Position numbers and translations under genes: made by a program. A stretch of 64,000 bases of DNA, taken from positions 76,989 through 140,988 of the forward strand of contig DHDI01000013.1 in the NCBI GenBank assembly GCA_002399285.1, written 5' to 3'. Numbering within the stretch: the stretch's first letter is position 1; every line of letters begins with the position of its first letter. Below are positions 7,718 through 15,519 of this stretch, piece by piece. The notes beneath the pieces are model-generated. The model made no database searches. It saw only the letters and a program-made list of their open reading frames with translations, and was not told the DNA's origin. Origin of the DNA: Thermoanaerobacterales bacterium UBA4880 (GTDB taxonomy: Bacteria > Bacillota > Thermoanaerobacteria > Thermoanaerobacterales > UBA4877).

Positions 7718-8815
7718 ATGAAATACCTATTGGTAACATTTATTGACATGGAGAAGCCGCTCAGGCAGAGGCCGCATTATTTGGCCGATTATCTGAAGAA
7801 TGAGGGACTTCTCCATGTATTATCCATAAAATATGGCAGGCAGGTCGGACATAGGGAGATAGTAGATCGCGGCGATTATATCAATACGATTATAGAGTGC
7901 CGTTTTACAGACCTCTTTAATGAAAACTTTTTATATGAGCAGTTTAGGCCGGATAATTTTTACGATGTGGTCATTTGCGAGGGGCCGTGGGCAGGTTATT
8001 TGGGCATGAAACTTAAGGATAAAGGCCGGGCCGGGCTGTATGTATATGAAGATATAGACTACTTTCCGGCATTTTTTCAATATGACTTTGTTTACGAGAC
8101 AGTCAGGGGTATGGAGGACCGCTGTATGGCAAAGGCAGACCTCATATTTACGGTCAGCAAAACGTTAAAGCAGTTCAGAGACGGCTATTTGGACAGCAGT
8201 AAAATATTCATAAGTCCCAACGGGATAGATAAGATATACGCGTCGCAAGGAGTCAGAGAAGATAATATCATATATGCCGGAACACTGGATGAATGGTCGG
8301 GTATCGATATGGTCATCAAGGCATACGCTAAAGTGACCGAAAGCGAGGGAAACAGCAAATTTCTCATCTATGGCGGCGGCAAAATGGTAAATGAATATAG
8401 AAATTTGATAAATAGATTAAACATTGCAGACAGGGCATTTATAATGGGCATGATCCCACACCGAACGCTTATCGATATATATAACAGATCGCTCATAGGC
8501 GTATGTGTGCTGAAACCCATAGAAGTCGTAAGATATTGCTTTCCGATAAAACTGATTGAATATATGGCCTCCGGGCTGCCATCCGTTGTGACGGGATACG
8601 GCGATATGGACGAGATAATAAATGAATCGGGCTGCGGCATTTCCGTCGACTATGAGGAAGACGAGATAGCGGATGCGCTGCTGCATCTCATAGGTATGGG
8701 TATGGAAGAGAGGGAAAAAATGGCGGATAGAGGCAGGGAATACGCGAAGGATTTTCAATGGAAGGATATATTTAAAGACGAGCTCGATATCATAAAAGCT
8801 CGTCTATCGGAATAA
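7718..8815 (+). CDS. Glycosyltransferase family 4 (GT-B fold)
   Basis: A 365-residue GT-B glycosyltransferase. The N-terminal half has the acceptor-side Rossmann fold (MKYLLVTFIDMEKP, YEDIDYFPAF). The C-terminal half has the donor-binding motifs ISPNGID (~165), IIYAGTLDEWSG (~185) and the GT4 signature EYMASGLPSVVTG...DEIINESGCGI (~285-310) with its conserved glutamate. It probably transfers a sugar from a nucleotide sugar to a surface glycan; donor and acceptor are unknown. ATG 7718 gives the natural N-terminus but has no Shine-Dalgarno sequence and directly follows a terminator T-tract. The 3' end overlaps the convergent PHP gene by 26 bases. Confidence 0.85.
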   Translation: MKYLLVTFIDMEKPLRQRPHYLADYLKNEGLLHVLSIKYGRQVGHREIVDRGDYINTIIECRFTDLFNENFLYEQFRPDNFYDVVICEGPWAGYLGMKLKDKGRAGLYVYEDIDYFPAFFQYDFVYETVRGMEDRCMAKADLIFTVSKTLKQFRDGYLDSSKIFISPNGIDKIYASQGVREDNIIYAGTLDEWSGIDMVIKAYAKVTESEGNSKFLIYGGGKMVNEYRNLINRLNIADRAFIMGMIPHRTLIDIYNRSLIGVCVLKPIEVVRYCFPIKLIEYMASGLPSVVTGYGDMDEIINESGCGISVDYEEDEIADALLHLIGMGMEEREKMADRGREYAKDFQWKDIFKDELDIIKARLSE

Positions 8816-9599
8816 GGCAGGGTTTACGGTCACTATATGAAGTTATATGGGTAAAGCCGCAATCCGATAAAACAGTCAGATACTTATGCCTGTCAATGGC
8901 AAATTGATCGGGGGTGTGAGAATCGGAGCCCAAGGTGATATATTTGCCGTTTAGCTCTCTGTATCTCTTGAGGATATCTTCCGACGGCTCGGTATTTCCC
9001 AGATCATATCTCGCCGCGGCGATATTTGCCTCCAGTCCTTTGCCTTTATCTACAAGTACGCACAATATCTTATTTATTATATCCGAATACTCGTCGAGCG
9101 GCATACTTTTGTCATCGTATGGGCAATACCTTCTGATAACGTCAAGGTGGCCCAGACAATCGAAATCATCGAAATGCGATATGCATTCATACACCTCGCA
9201 TAAATATTCGGTAAAAGCCTCTTTTTTACTTCTGCTTTTATAGAAATTCTCTTTGAACAGGTCTATTCTATCTACATAATGGATGGACCCCAAAACAAAA
9301 TCAAAATGCTTATCTTTCAAAAACTCTTCTATTTTATCCAATAAGCGGGATTGGAGACCTATTTCCAATCCTTTTTTCATAATGATCTTGTCGCCGTATA
9401 TCTCTTTGCATCGGGCGTATTCTTCAGTATACTCCGTATAATCAAGATCAAAATCAAAATATTGGCCCGATGGATTGAGATCACAGTGGTCGGTAAAACA
9501 AATCTCCTTCAGACCCATTCCGACGGCCTGTTTGCAGACGCACTCCATGGTTTGTCTCGCATCCTTGGAAAATTGGGTGTGTATATGATAATCTATCAA
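8790..9599 (-). CDS. PHP-family histidinol-phosphatase-like protein (HisJ/HisK type)
   Basis: The 269-residue product belongs to the PHP phosphoesterases that dephosphorylate histidinol phosphate in histidine synthesis. The metal-binding motifs are present: MIDYHIHTQFS (His5, His7), CFTDHCDL (~36), the MKKGLEIG glutamate (~76), LGSIHYVD (~105), the CLGHLDV histidine (~150) and LGSDSHTPDQ near the C-terminus. No other his gene is nearby, so a different phosphate ester is possible. The start is TTG 9599, six bases after CGGAGGCG. Confidence 0.82.
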   Translation of the reverse strand: MIDYHIHTQFSKDARQTMECVCKQAVGMGLKEICFTDHCDLNPSGQYFDFDLDYTEYTEEYARCKEIYGDKIIMKKGLEIGLQSRLLDKIEEFLKDKHFDFVLGSIHYVDRIDLFKENFYKSRSKKEAFTEYLCEVYECISHFDDFDCLGHLDVIRRYCPYDDKSMPLDEYSDIINKILCVLVDKGKGLEANIAAARYDLGNTEPSEDILKRYRELNGKYITLGSDSHTPDQFAIDRHKYLTVLSDCGFTHITSYSDRKPCLIPIDELL

Positions 9600-9734
9600 G
9601 ATATTCGCCTCCGTGGATTATTATAACATACATACCGTGTTCCATATACAAAATTTAGGATACGCTCTTTTAAAAGATAGAAATTATGTTAAAATATACT
9701 TGATGTTTTTAATACGTAAGGGGGGGTGAAAGGT

Positions 9735-9914
9735 ATGGCATATAAAATCAATAATGAAGAATGCATAGGATGCGGCGCATGTGAATCCGAGTGCCCGGAG
9801 AGTGCCATTTCGGCCACAGAGGATTTCGTATATGTGATCGATTCCGCTAAATGTTCGGAAGACGCAGCATGCGTAAGCGTGTGTCCGGTCGACTGTATAT
9901 CGCTTGACAATTAA
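9735..9914 (+). CDS. Small ferredoxin with one CxxCxxC and one CxxDxxC cluster motif
   Basis: A 59-residue 2[4Fe-4S]-type ferredoxin. Cluster motif I is [12 protein letters not shown]. Motif II is [12 protein letters not shown], where the second cysteine of the usual CxxCxxCxxxCP is Asp. In Pyrococcus ferredoxin an Asp at this place is a ligand of a [4Fe-4S] cluster that readily becomes [3Fe-4S]; that applies here by analogy only. It is a likely soluble electron carrier for oxidoreductases and perhaps Rnf. ATG 9735 follows GGGGGGGTGA. A palindromic terminator follows. Confidence 0.88.
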   Translation: MAYKINNEECIGCGACESECPESAISATEDFVYVIDSAKCSEDAACVSVCPVDCISLDN

Positions 9915-9940
9915 TTCACCTGCCAGTTTGTCGCAGCCTG

Positions 9941-9969
9941 AAAGCCGCCGTACGGCGGCTTTATCTTTA
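9941..9969. terminator. Bidirectional terminator between ferredoxin and DUF4015 genes
   Basis: AAAGCCGCCG and CGGCGGCTTT (9941-9962) form a long GC-rich stem followed by a T-rich stretch. It lies between convergent genes. Confidence 0.8.
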
Positions 9970-9973
9970 GCTC

Positions 9974-11227
9974 TTATTTTCTGAGGACGTCTTCGGAATA
10001 TTTATTCCCCGCATTCCAAAGCATATATTCCTTGATTCCGTTATCATTCAGGGCCTTAACCTGTTTCAGCAGATCCTCGCCTGTATATCTTGGCGTACCA
10101 AGAGAAAAATCTTGTATCCATGGCCTTATGACCGCGCTCTTTTCAGCGCCCTCATCCTTTTTAAATGCATCCTTTACGGCCTTGTCCACAACCTCATAGG
10201 GATGCGCGTTGGGATTGCTGAATCCATAATTTCCGGCGTAATAGTGAGAAGGGTATATCATGGGGCTTATATAATCTACGATCGGCGATATCTTTTCCCA
10301 CTTCTGCCCTATGCCCATATCGTCGCTCACACTGGTGGTGAGGCCGAATACATCGGCTGAGATTATTACGTTGTAACCCTTAAGCTGTTCCCGGGCATAG
10401 GATAAAAAATCAGCTATACAATCCTCTTTGGACTTCCCGTCCTGGCCTGGGAAAAAGGCTTCCGCATCCACCCTGGCTCCGTTTTCCGGGAAACGTACAT
10501 AATCAAACTGAATCTCCTTAAAACCGTTCAGGGCAGCCTCTTTGGCAATGGCTATATCGTAGTCCCACACCCGCTTGTCATACGGATTTACCCATGAGAC
10601 CCCCTTGCGGTCACGCCAGATCCCTCCCGCTTTTTTCCGTATGGATAGGTCAGGCCGATGCTCGGACAGATTTCTGTCCTTAAAGGTGACTATTCGTGCA
10701 ATTGGGTATATATTATGGCTGGTAAGCGTATTCATAAATGCATGTACGTCCTTTATACGCACATACTTGTTTGCATCGACCTCATTTACGATCTGTATGC
10801 CGCTCTTGTAACTCATCAGCCCGTTATCATCTTTTACGTCTATTACCATGGTATTCAGATCGGAATTATCCAGCAGGTCGACCAGGTGTTCAAAGTGTTC
10901 CTTGCTTCCCGCTATATTGCCTGTCACGTAGATGCCCTTGACTACGGGAGGATCAGGTTTTTGGGGTTTTTTCTCCGGAAGCGGTACGTAGTATTCCTTT
11001 AATTCCTCCTTCAGCGCCTTATCCTTCTCAGCCAATTCCTTATTTCTTCGTATCGTTTCATCTCTGCCGGTCTTTTGTATGTCCAGCTTTTCCTGCAGAA
11101 GTTCTTTGCTTGATAGTTGGTTCTTTATGGAAGCTGCGGTTGAGGAATTTTCTCTGTAAAAAAAGAATATCCCAGATACGATCGCTAATAGTATCAAAAT
11201 TGTGATGATTATGCCTGACCTTTTCAC
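9974..11227 (-). CDS. DUF4015 putative glycoside hydrolase, membrane anchored
   Basis: This 417-residue protein has one N-terminal membrane helix (residues 4-24), a charged predicted coiled coil (~35-75) and a C-terminal TIM-barrel-like DUF4015 domain (~95-417) with VKGIYVTGN, VIDVKDDNGLMSY, ARIVTFKD, FDYVRFPE and ISPMIYPSHY. This family is related to glycoside hydrolase barrels and is thought to act on extracellular polysaccharide, but substrates are unproven. The start is GTG 11227, with a GGGGG run eight bases upstream. It is convergent with the ferredoxin gene and divergent from darA. Confidence 0.85.
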   Translation of the reverse strand: MKRSGIIITILILLAIVSGIFFFYRENSSTAASIKNQLSSKELLQEKLDIQKTGRDETIRRNKELAEKDKALKEELKEYYVPLPEKKPQKPDPPVVKGIYVTGNIAGSKEHFEHLVDLLDNSDLNTMVIDVKDDNGLMSYKSGIQIVNEVDANKYVRIKDVHAFMNTLTSHNIYPIARIVTFKDRNLSEHRPDLSIRKKAGGIWRDRKGVSWVNPYDKRVWDYDIAIAKEAALNGFKEIQFDYVRFPENGARVDAEAFFPGQDGKSKEDCIADFLSYAREQLKGYNVIISADVFGLTTSVSDDMGIGQKWEKISPIVDYISPMIYPSHYYAGNYGFSNPNAHPYEVVDKAVKDAFKKDEGAEKSAVIRPWIQDFSLGTPRYTGEDLLKQVKALNDNGIKEYMLWNAGNKYSEDVLRK

Positions 11228-11369
11228 TTATGTATCCCCCTATCTGTTTTACATATCTATTGTATAGGAAAACCGGGGTTAAAAAAAGTTAAATTTTGTT
11301 TAAGATGCTGGTAATTATTGCATTTTTAAAGTATAATTCTATATAAAGGGTGAAAGGAGGGTTTTGATC

Positions 11370-11696
11370 ATGAAATTATTGATTGCGATAGTACAAGATG
11401 AAGATGCGGGGGAGCTGATGCAGGAGCTCACGAAGTCCAAGTTCCAGTTTACAAAGCTTGCTACTACCGGCGGGTTTTTGAGAGCGGGCAATACGACGCT
11501 CATGATAGGCTTGGAGGACGAGCGCCTTAAGGAGTGTACGGACTGCATAGACAATATCTGCAAGAGCAGAAAGCAATTGATAACGCCGCCTATTATGGGC
11601 GGAGCCGGCGAGGTTTACCTCTCTTACCCTATGGAAGTGACGATAGGCGGAGCTACGGTATTTGTTCTGGACATGGAGCAGCTCATAAAGATATAG
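11370..11696 (+). CDS. darA: Cyclic-di-AMP receptor protein DarA (PstA/YaaQ, PII-like)
   Basis: A 108-residue cytosolic PII-like trimeric protein that binds c-di-AMP. The family signature TTGGFLRAGNTTLMIG (~30-45) is present, and MKLLIAIVQDEDAG is the first strand. What it regulates is not known in most species. ATG 11370 has AGGAGG nine bases upstream; TTG 11364 is too close to that site. A c-di-AMP riboswitch is found at 20621 in this same window. The gene ends with a good terminator. Confidence 0.93.
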   Translation: MKLLIAIVQDEDAGELMQELTKSKFQFTKLATTGGFLRAGNTTLMIGLEDERLKECTDCIDNICKSRKQLITPPIMGGAGEVYLSYPMEVTIGGATVFVLDMEQLIKI

Positions 11697-11754
11697 AAAT
11701 GCGGCATATGCTTTGGGTCGGCATTTAGCTAAAATGGTACCAAGAACTATATTT

Positions 11755-11780
11755 GGGCGCTGAGAAATCAGTGCCCTTTT
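11755..11780 (+). terminator. Intrinsic terminator after darA
   Basis: GGGCGCTGA (11755-11763) pairs with TCAGTGCCC (11768-11776) around a GAAA loop, followed by TTTT. Confidence 0.88.
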
Positions 11781-11878
11781 AATATTTGGCTTTTAAAGAT
11801 TAATATACAAATATATTACAATTTTGTAACATTCAGTGAATGCGAAAATTCTTAATGATATAGTTATTTGTAGAAAAA

Positions 11879-12528
11879 GTACCTGCCCGCACATTCTGTG
11901 AGAAGCTTATAGGAGCAAATGTAAATTATGAACCCGAGACCAAGGAGGTAACTATAAACTTTGTCGGGGACTCTTTAAAGATGACCTTGGGATCTACGCA
12001 GTACTATGTAAACGGAAGGTATGGCGCTTTAGTACCATACCGGTACTAAAAAACGGAGCGGTATTTATCCCCCTGAAGACAATAATTGACGCCTTTCATA
12101 TTAAATCAGAATGGAATGAAGAGTATAACTATGTCTCGTTGAATGACGACAGGATAATGAAAACTGAGCTAATAGAACAAATAAACAAATATTGGATATT
12201 ATAAAGGGGGAAGGCGATGACCCGGATGCCTTCGTCCCTCTTAACTTCATAATGGAGACCAAGGACTCGGAGGATAGCTGGTACTGGCATTATGTGACTG
12301 AATTAAAGAATGTGACTGGAGAGGATATTCCCGAGGGCAAAGAGGGGATCCAAACAATTTTTGTCTTCGATGGAACATAGGGGTGATAGTTTCACGTCTC
12401 TATCTATATATGAAAAGAACCCGTCCGTTAAAAAAGATGAAGTAATAACCAAAAAAGCATTTTTCGATTACGTTAGATCAAATGGCGGAGACTTAGATTT
12501 CATTCTGCTGTTGGGAAGGACATTTTAG
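11879..12528 (+). pseudogene. Decayed copper-amine-oxidase-N (stalk) domain protein
   Basis: From 11879 one frame reads VPARTFCEKLIGANVNYE, then KEVTINF and STQYYVNGRYGALVPYRY before a stop. A second frame continues NGAVFIPLKTIIDAFHIKSE and EYNYVSLNDD. These are two repeats of the PF07833 stalk domain, joined only through frameshifts. Further frames carry a non-domain C-terminal part (PDAFVPLNFIMETKDSEDS, then GDSFTSLSIYEKNPS and ending LDFILLLGRTF). There is no start codon or signal peptide upstream. The intact relative in this window is the C-terminal half of the L,D-transpeptidase at 14150. At least three lesions are visible. Confidence 0.7.
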
Positions 12529-12704
12529 ATCACTTGATTTTGGTTTTAAACTTTTTGTTCCCCTCATGGTTTGCTGTTGATCATAGAGAGGAGCATATTT
12601 TTATGCTATAGGATAAAAGGAATGATAAAACTTGATCAAGATGACCTTATAATACCAAAAGATTGATACAGCCAAATGGACAGATATACAAGTGCCATAC
12701 CGGT
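12529..12704. other. Intergenic remnant region
   Basis: No intact gene. A short frame reading MIKLDQDDLIIPKD near 12622-12663 may be a further fragment of a dead gene. No promoter was recognised. Confidence 0.4.
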
Positions 12705-12745
12705 AAAATAAAAAGACCGCGCAAATACATGAGTATAATGCGCGG
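12705..12745 (-). terminator. Terminator of tRNA-Leu(CAA)
   Basis: On the minus strand CCGCGCA and TGCGCGG (12739-12745 with 12717-12723) form a stem followed by a T-rich run (complement of 12705-12716). Confidence 0.75.
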
Positions 12746-12765
12746 CCTTGTCTTTTCAGGATATA

Positions 12766-12854
12766 TGGTGCCGAAGGCGGGAGTCGAACCCGCACAGGGT
12801 GTGAGCCCTACTGGATTTTGAGTCCAGCGCGTCTGCCTATTCCACCACTTCGGC
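12766..12854 (-). tRNA. tRNA-Leu (anticodon CAA)
   Basis: An 89-nt class II tRNA with encoded CCA. The acceptor GCCGAAG pairs with CTTCGGC, the anticodon loop reads CTCAAAA, a long variable arm is present, and the T-loop is GTTCGACTC. It reads UUG codons. Confidence 0.95.
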
Positions 12855-12868
12855 ACGCTACGTATGAT

Positions 12869-12897
12869 ATAATATCATAAGCGGAGACTATTTTCAA
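12869..12897 (-). promoter_or_regulatory. Sigma-A promoter of tRNA-Leu(CAA)
   Basis: On the minus strand TTGAAA (12892-12897) and TATTAT (12869-12874) are separated by 17 bases and lie 14 bases from the tRNA 5' end. Confidence 0.75.
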
Positions 12898-12919
12898 GAA
12901 ATTTTTAGGAGGCAAGATC

Positions 12920-14071
12920 ATGTTGAAATTTTTAGATGCGGGGGAGTCTCACGGCAGCTGCTATGTGGGCATAATCGACGGTATGCCTGCCGGTCTGGAA
13001 ATAGAGACGGACAGCGTGGACAGGCTGCTCTTTGAAAGGCAGAATGTGTACGGCAGGGGAGGCAGGATGGCGATAGAAAAGGACAGCTTACTGATCTTGT
13101 CCGGGGTAAGAGGAGGTAAGACCACCGGCAGTCCCATAGGACTGATGATCAAAAACAGGGACTATGAGAATTGGAAGGAATATATGCAAACGATGGTCGG
13201 GATAAAAGAGGGGAAAGAGGTCACAGTACCCCGGCCCGGCCATGCCGATCTTGCCGGCATGATGAAATACGGCTGCGACGATGCACGGGATATAATCGAG
13301 AGGGCAAGCGCGCGGGAGACGGTGATGCGGACCGCCATCGGCGGCATCGCCATGCTGCTTTTAAAAACATTCGGCATCGCGGTAAGAGCCCATGTGACAA
13401 GAATAGGCCGGGCCACCGCGGTCTGCGATAATTTGGATGATGCCTACTGGGCCAGGGTAGAAAATTCGCCCGTACGCTGCGGGGACGCAAACGCCAAAGG
13501 AGAAATGATAGCAGAGATAGACAGAGCGAAAGAGGCGGGAGATACAGTCGGAGGCATCGTACAGACAGCGGTCTTGAATGTCCCGGCGGGGCTGGGAAGC
13601 CACACTGCTTGGGACGACAGGCTTGATGCCCGCCTTTCCGCGGCATGCATGAGCGTACAGGCCGTAAAGGGCGTGGAAATAGGCATGGGATTTGAAGCCG
13701 CCGAAAGATACGGAAGCGAGGTCCATGATGAGATCTTTTATGGAGGCGGTAAATTCTACAGGAAGACAAATAATGCGGGCGGCATAGAGAGCGGCATATC
13801 CAACGGCGAAACCATAATAATAAACTGCGCCGTAAAACCCATCCCCACGCTTTCGCAGCCGCTGGCCAGCGTGGACGTCCGCACCAAGGGCCCGGCCAAG
13901 GCGCACTCGGAAAGAAGCGATATATGCGCCGTACCCGCTGCCTCCATAGTACTAGGGGCAGTTGCGGCATGGGAGATAGCGGCGGCGTTTCTGGACAAAT
14001 TTGGGGGAGACACTATCGACGAGATAAAAAATGCCTATGGCTACCATATAACCAGGATGGGTAAACTATGA
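12920..14071 (+). CDS. aroC: Chorismate synthase
   Basis: This 383-residue enzyme makes chorismate from EPSP with reduced FMN, the last common step to aromatic amino acids. Family motifs are FLDAGESHG (~5), NVYGRGGRMAIEKD (~35), RPGHADLAGMMKYG (~100), ERASARETVMRTAIGG (~125) and the C-terminal DVRTKGPAKAHSERSD (~315). Length is normal. ATG 12920 has AGGAGG upstream. No other shikimate gene is adjacent, so it stands alone between a tRNA and an L,D-transpeptidase. Confidence 0.96.
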   Translation: MLKFLDAGESHGSCYVGIIDGMPAGLEIETDSVDRLLFERQNVYGRGGRMAIEKDSLLILSGVRGGKTTGSPIGLMIKNRDYENWKEYMQTMVGIKEGKEVTVPRPGHADLAGMMKYGCDDARDIIERASARETVMRTAIGGIAMLLLKTFGIAVRAHVTRIGRATAVCDNLDDAYWARVENSPVRCGDANAKGEMIAEIDRAKEAGDTVGGIVQTAVLNVPAGLGSHTAWDDRLDARLSAACMSVQAVKGVEIGMGFEAAERYGSEVHDEIFYGGGKFYRKTNNAGGIESGISNGETIIINCAVKPIPTLSQPLASVDVRTKGPAKAHSERSDICAVPAASIVLGAVAAWEIAAAFLDKFGGDTIDEIKNAYGYHITRMGKL

Positions 14072-14100
14072 TCTTTTATCCATAAATAAGGCATAATGAC

Positions 14101-14146
14101 GATCCCCTTTTAATAAGCTTATAATAAATTGCTGTAAAAGGGGATC
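14101..14146 (+). promoter_or_regulatory. 12-bp inverted repeat around a -10 box, covering the RBS of the L,D-transpeptidase
   Basis: GATCCCCTTTTA (14101-14112) is the perfect reverse complement of TAAAAGGGGATC (14135-14146). The 22-base loop contains TATAAT (14120-14125), with ATGACG (14096-14101) 18 bases before it as a possible -35. The AAGGGG ribosome binding site lies in the right arm, six bases before ATG 14150. A transcript coming from upstream would hide this site; one started at the loop's -10 would not. Confidence 0.65.
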
Positions 14147-14149
14147 TAT

Positions 14150-15322
14150 ATGAAAAGGTTACTGCTTTGTATTATGGTTTTATCGGTCTTTTTTTGTGCC
14201 TCCGCTGCCTATGCAGCGCCAGGTGACGGAATCATCATAAATCTTCCCAGCCTAACGCTGACTTTTGATAAGGGGGATGTGCACAGGGAGTATCCGGTGG
14301 CAATAGGCAAATCCCTTTCCAACACTCCCAAGGGCAGTTATAAGGTGGCGGCCAAGGTAAAGGACCCGACGTGGTATCCTCCCGACGGAGGCAAAGCGGT
14401 GCCGCCGGGGAAAAAGAATCCTTTGGGGCACCGCTGGATAAATTTTTATCCAGGTTACGGCATTCACGGAAATAACAATGCGAAGTCCATCGGTACATTG
14501 GCCTCGCTGGGTTGCGTGCGCATGTATAACGGCGACGTCGAGGAACTCTTTGATATGGTGTCCGTCGGTACTCCCGTGCTTATCACATACCAGACTGCAA
14601 AGGAGATAACCGACGGTGATAAAAAGATACTGGAGATATATGCCGACGTATATGGACGCGGCGTCAATTCCCAATCAAGTATAAAGGCAAAACTAAGCGG
14701 AATGGGTATAACGACCGGCGAAGAGAAATTTAAATATGTCTTTGCCGGAAATAAAAAGAAGACTGCCTATTATTCCGACGGCTGGATATTGACTAAAGGA
14801 GACAAATTTTTGTCCGCAGGGTTAGTAAAAGAGAATGATGCTTTGTATATATCTGCCGATGCGGTAAAGAACATCTTTGGGATCGATTATCTTCTCAATC
14901 TGGATACCGGTATCATGAGTATAAATGGAGAAGAAATCGATTTTGTTGACAGAGGCGGAAAATATATTGATCTTGACTGCCTGCTCAATATACTTAAACT
15001 GGGCTATGACATAGACGCCGGGGCACAGAGGGTGGACATCAGAGGCAGTATGATCTTTCTCAATGGGAAATTCATCGGGAAGACTAATTATGCCAATTAT
15101 GACAGCCGGGAGATAAAATTGCCGCTGAAGACCGTCGCGGAGCAATTTGGGAATAAGGTGGGATGGGATGCTGCGACAAACGAGGTGAGCATTGACGATA
15201 AGGCCGTGCCTGCAGCGGTCTTAAACGGGGTCTCATATATGGGTATTAAAGAGCTTGCCGGTATGTTCAAATTTGACTATGAAATTGATTCACGATATGG
15301 TATTATACAAATTAAGCGATAG
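14150..15322 (+). CDS. L,D-transpeptidase (YkuD) with C-terminal stalk domain
   Basis: A 390-residue exported protein. The signal peptide covers residues 1-22 (cleavage near AYA). The YkuD catalytic domain (~25-155) carries His106 (YGIHGNNN) and Cys122 (LASLGCVRMYNGDVEELF), the classical HX..SxGC[IV]R[ML] signature. Residues ~200-390 hold copper-amine-oxidase-N type stalk repeats (LPLKTVAEQFGNKVGWDAAT, then a last GVSYMGIKELAGMFKFDYE). Such enzymes form 3-3 cross-links in peptidoglycan. Its ribosome binding site is in an inverted repeat. The stop codon lies inside the first unit of a 28-nt tandem repeat. Confidence 0.92.
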   Translation: MKRLLLCIMVLSVFFCASAAYAAPGDGIIINLPSLTLTFDKGDVHREYPVAIGKSLSNTPKGSYKVAAKVKDPTWYPPDGGKAVPPGKKNPLGHRWINFYPGYGIHGNNNAKSIGTLASLGCVRMYNGDVEELFDMVSVGTPVLITYQTAKEITDGDKKILEIYADVYGRGVNSQSSIKAKLSGMGITTGEEKFKYVFAGNKKKTAYYSDGWILTKGDKFLSAGLVKENDALYISADAVKNIFGIDYLLNLDTGIMSINGEEIDFVDRGGKYIDLDCLLNILKLGYDIDAGAQRVDIRGSMIFLNGKFIGKTNYANYDSREIKLPLKTVAEQFGNKVGWDAATNEVSIDDKAVPAAVLNGVSYMGIKELAGMFKFDYEIDSRYGIIQIKR

Positions 15323-15370
15323 TTCATAGTATGGACAAATTAAGCGATGGCTCGTAGTATGGACAAATTG
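15307..15370. repeat. 28-nt imperfect tandem repeat
   Basis: Two copies (15307-15334 and 15335-15362) differ at three positions, with the start of a third copy (ACAAATT) at 15363. The first copy contains the L,D-transpeptidase stop codon. Confidence 0.8.
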
Positions 15371-15450
15371 GCAGACCGTGACAAATTGCGCAAGTCAAGG
15401 CGGCAAGCAAAATTGCTATGCAATTTCGCGTTGCGCGAGACATCGGCCTG

Positions 15451-15475
15451 AAGCGGGTGATACCGCTTATTTTTA
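15451..15475 (+). terminator. Terminator between L,D-transpeptidase and polA
   Basis: AAGCGG (15451-15456) pairs with CCGCTT (15463-15468), followed by ATTTTTA. A TATAAT-like box follows at about 15478 and could serve polA. Confidence 0.65.
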
Positions 15476-15519
15476 TAGTATAATAGAAATAATAATAAGA
15501 TTATGGGTGGTGAAAACCA

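Noticed and set aside
13221..13970. Arg/Pro/Cys-rich minus-strand frame inside aroC
   Set aside because: Typical shadow composition opposite a clear chorismate synthase.
15307..15370. Possible CRISPR array from the 28-nt repeats
   Set aside because: The copies are directly adjacent without spacers and there are no cas genes.
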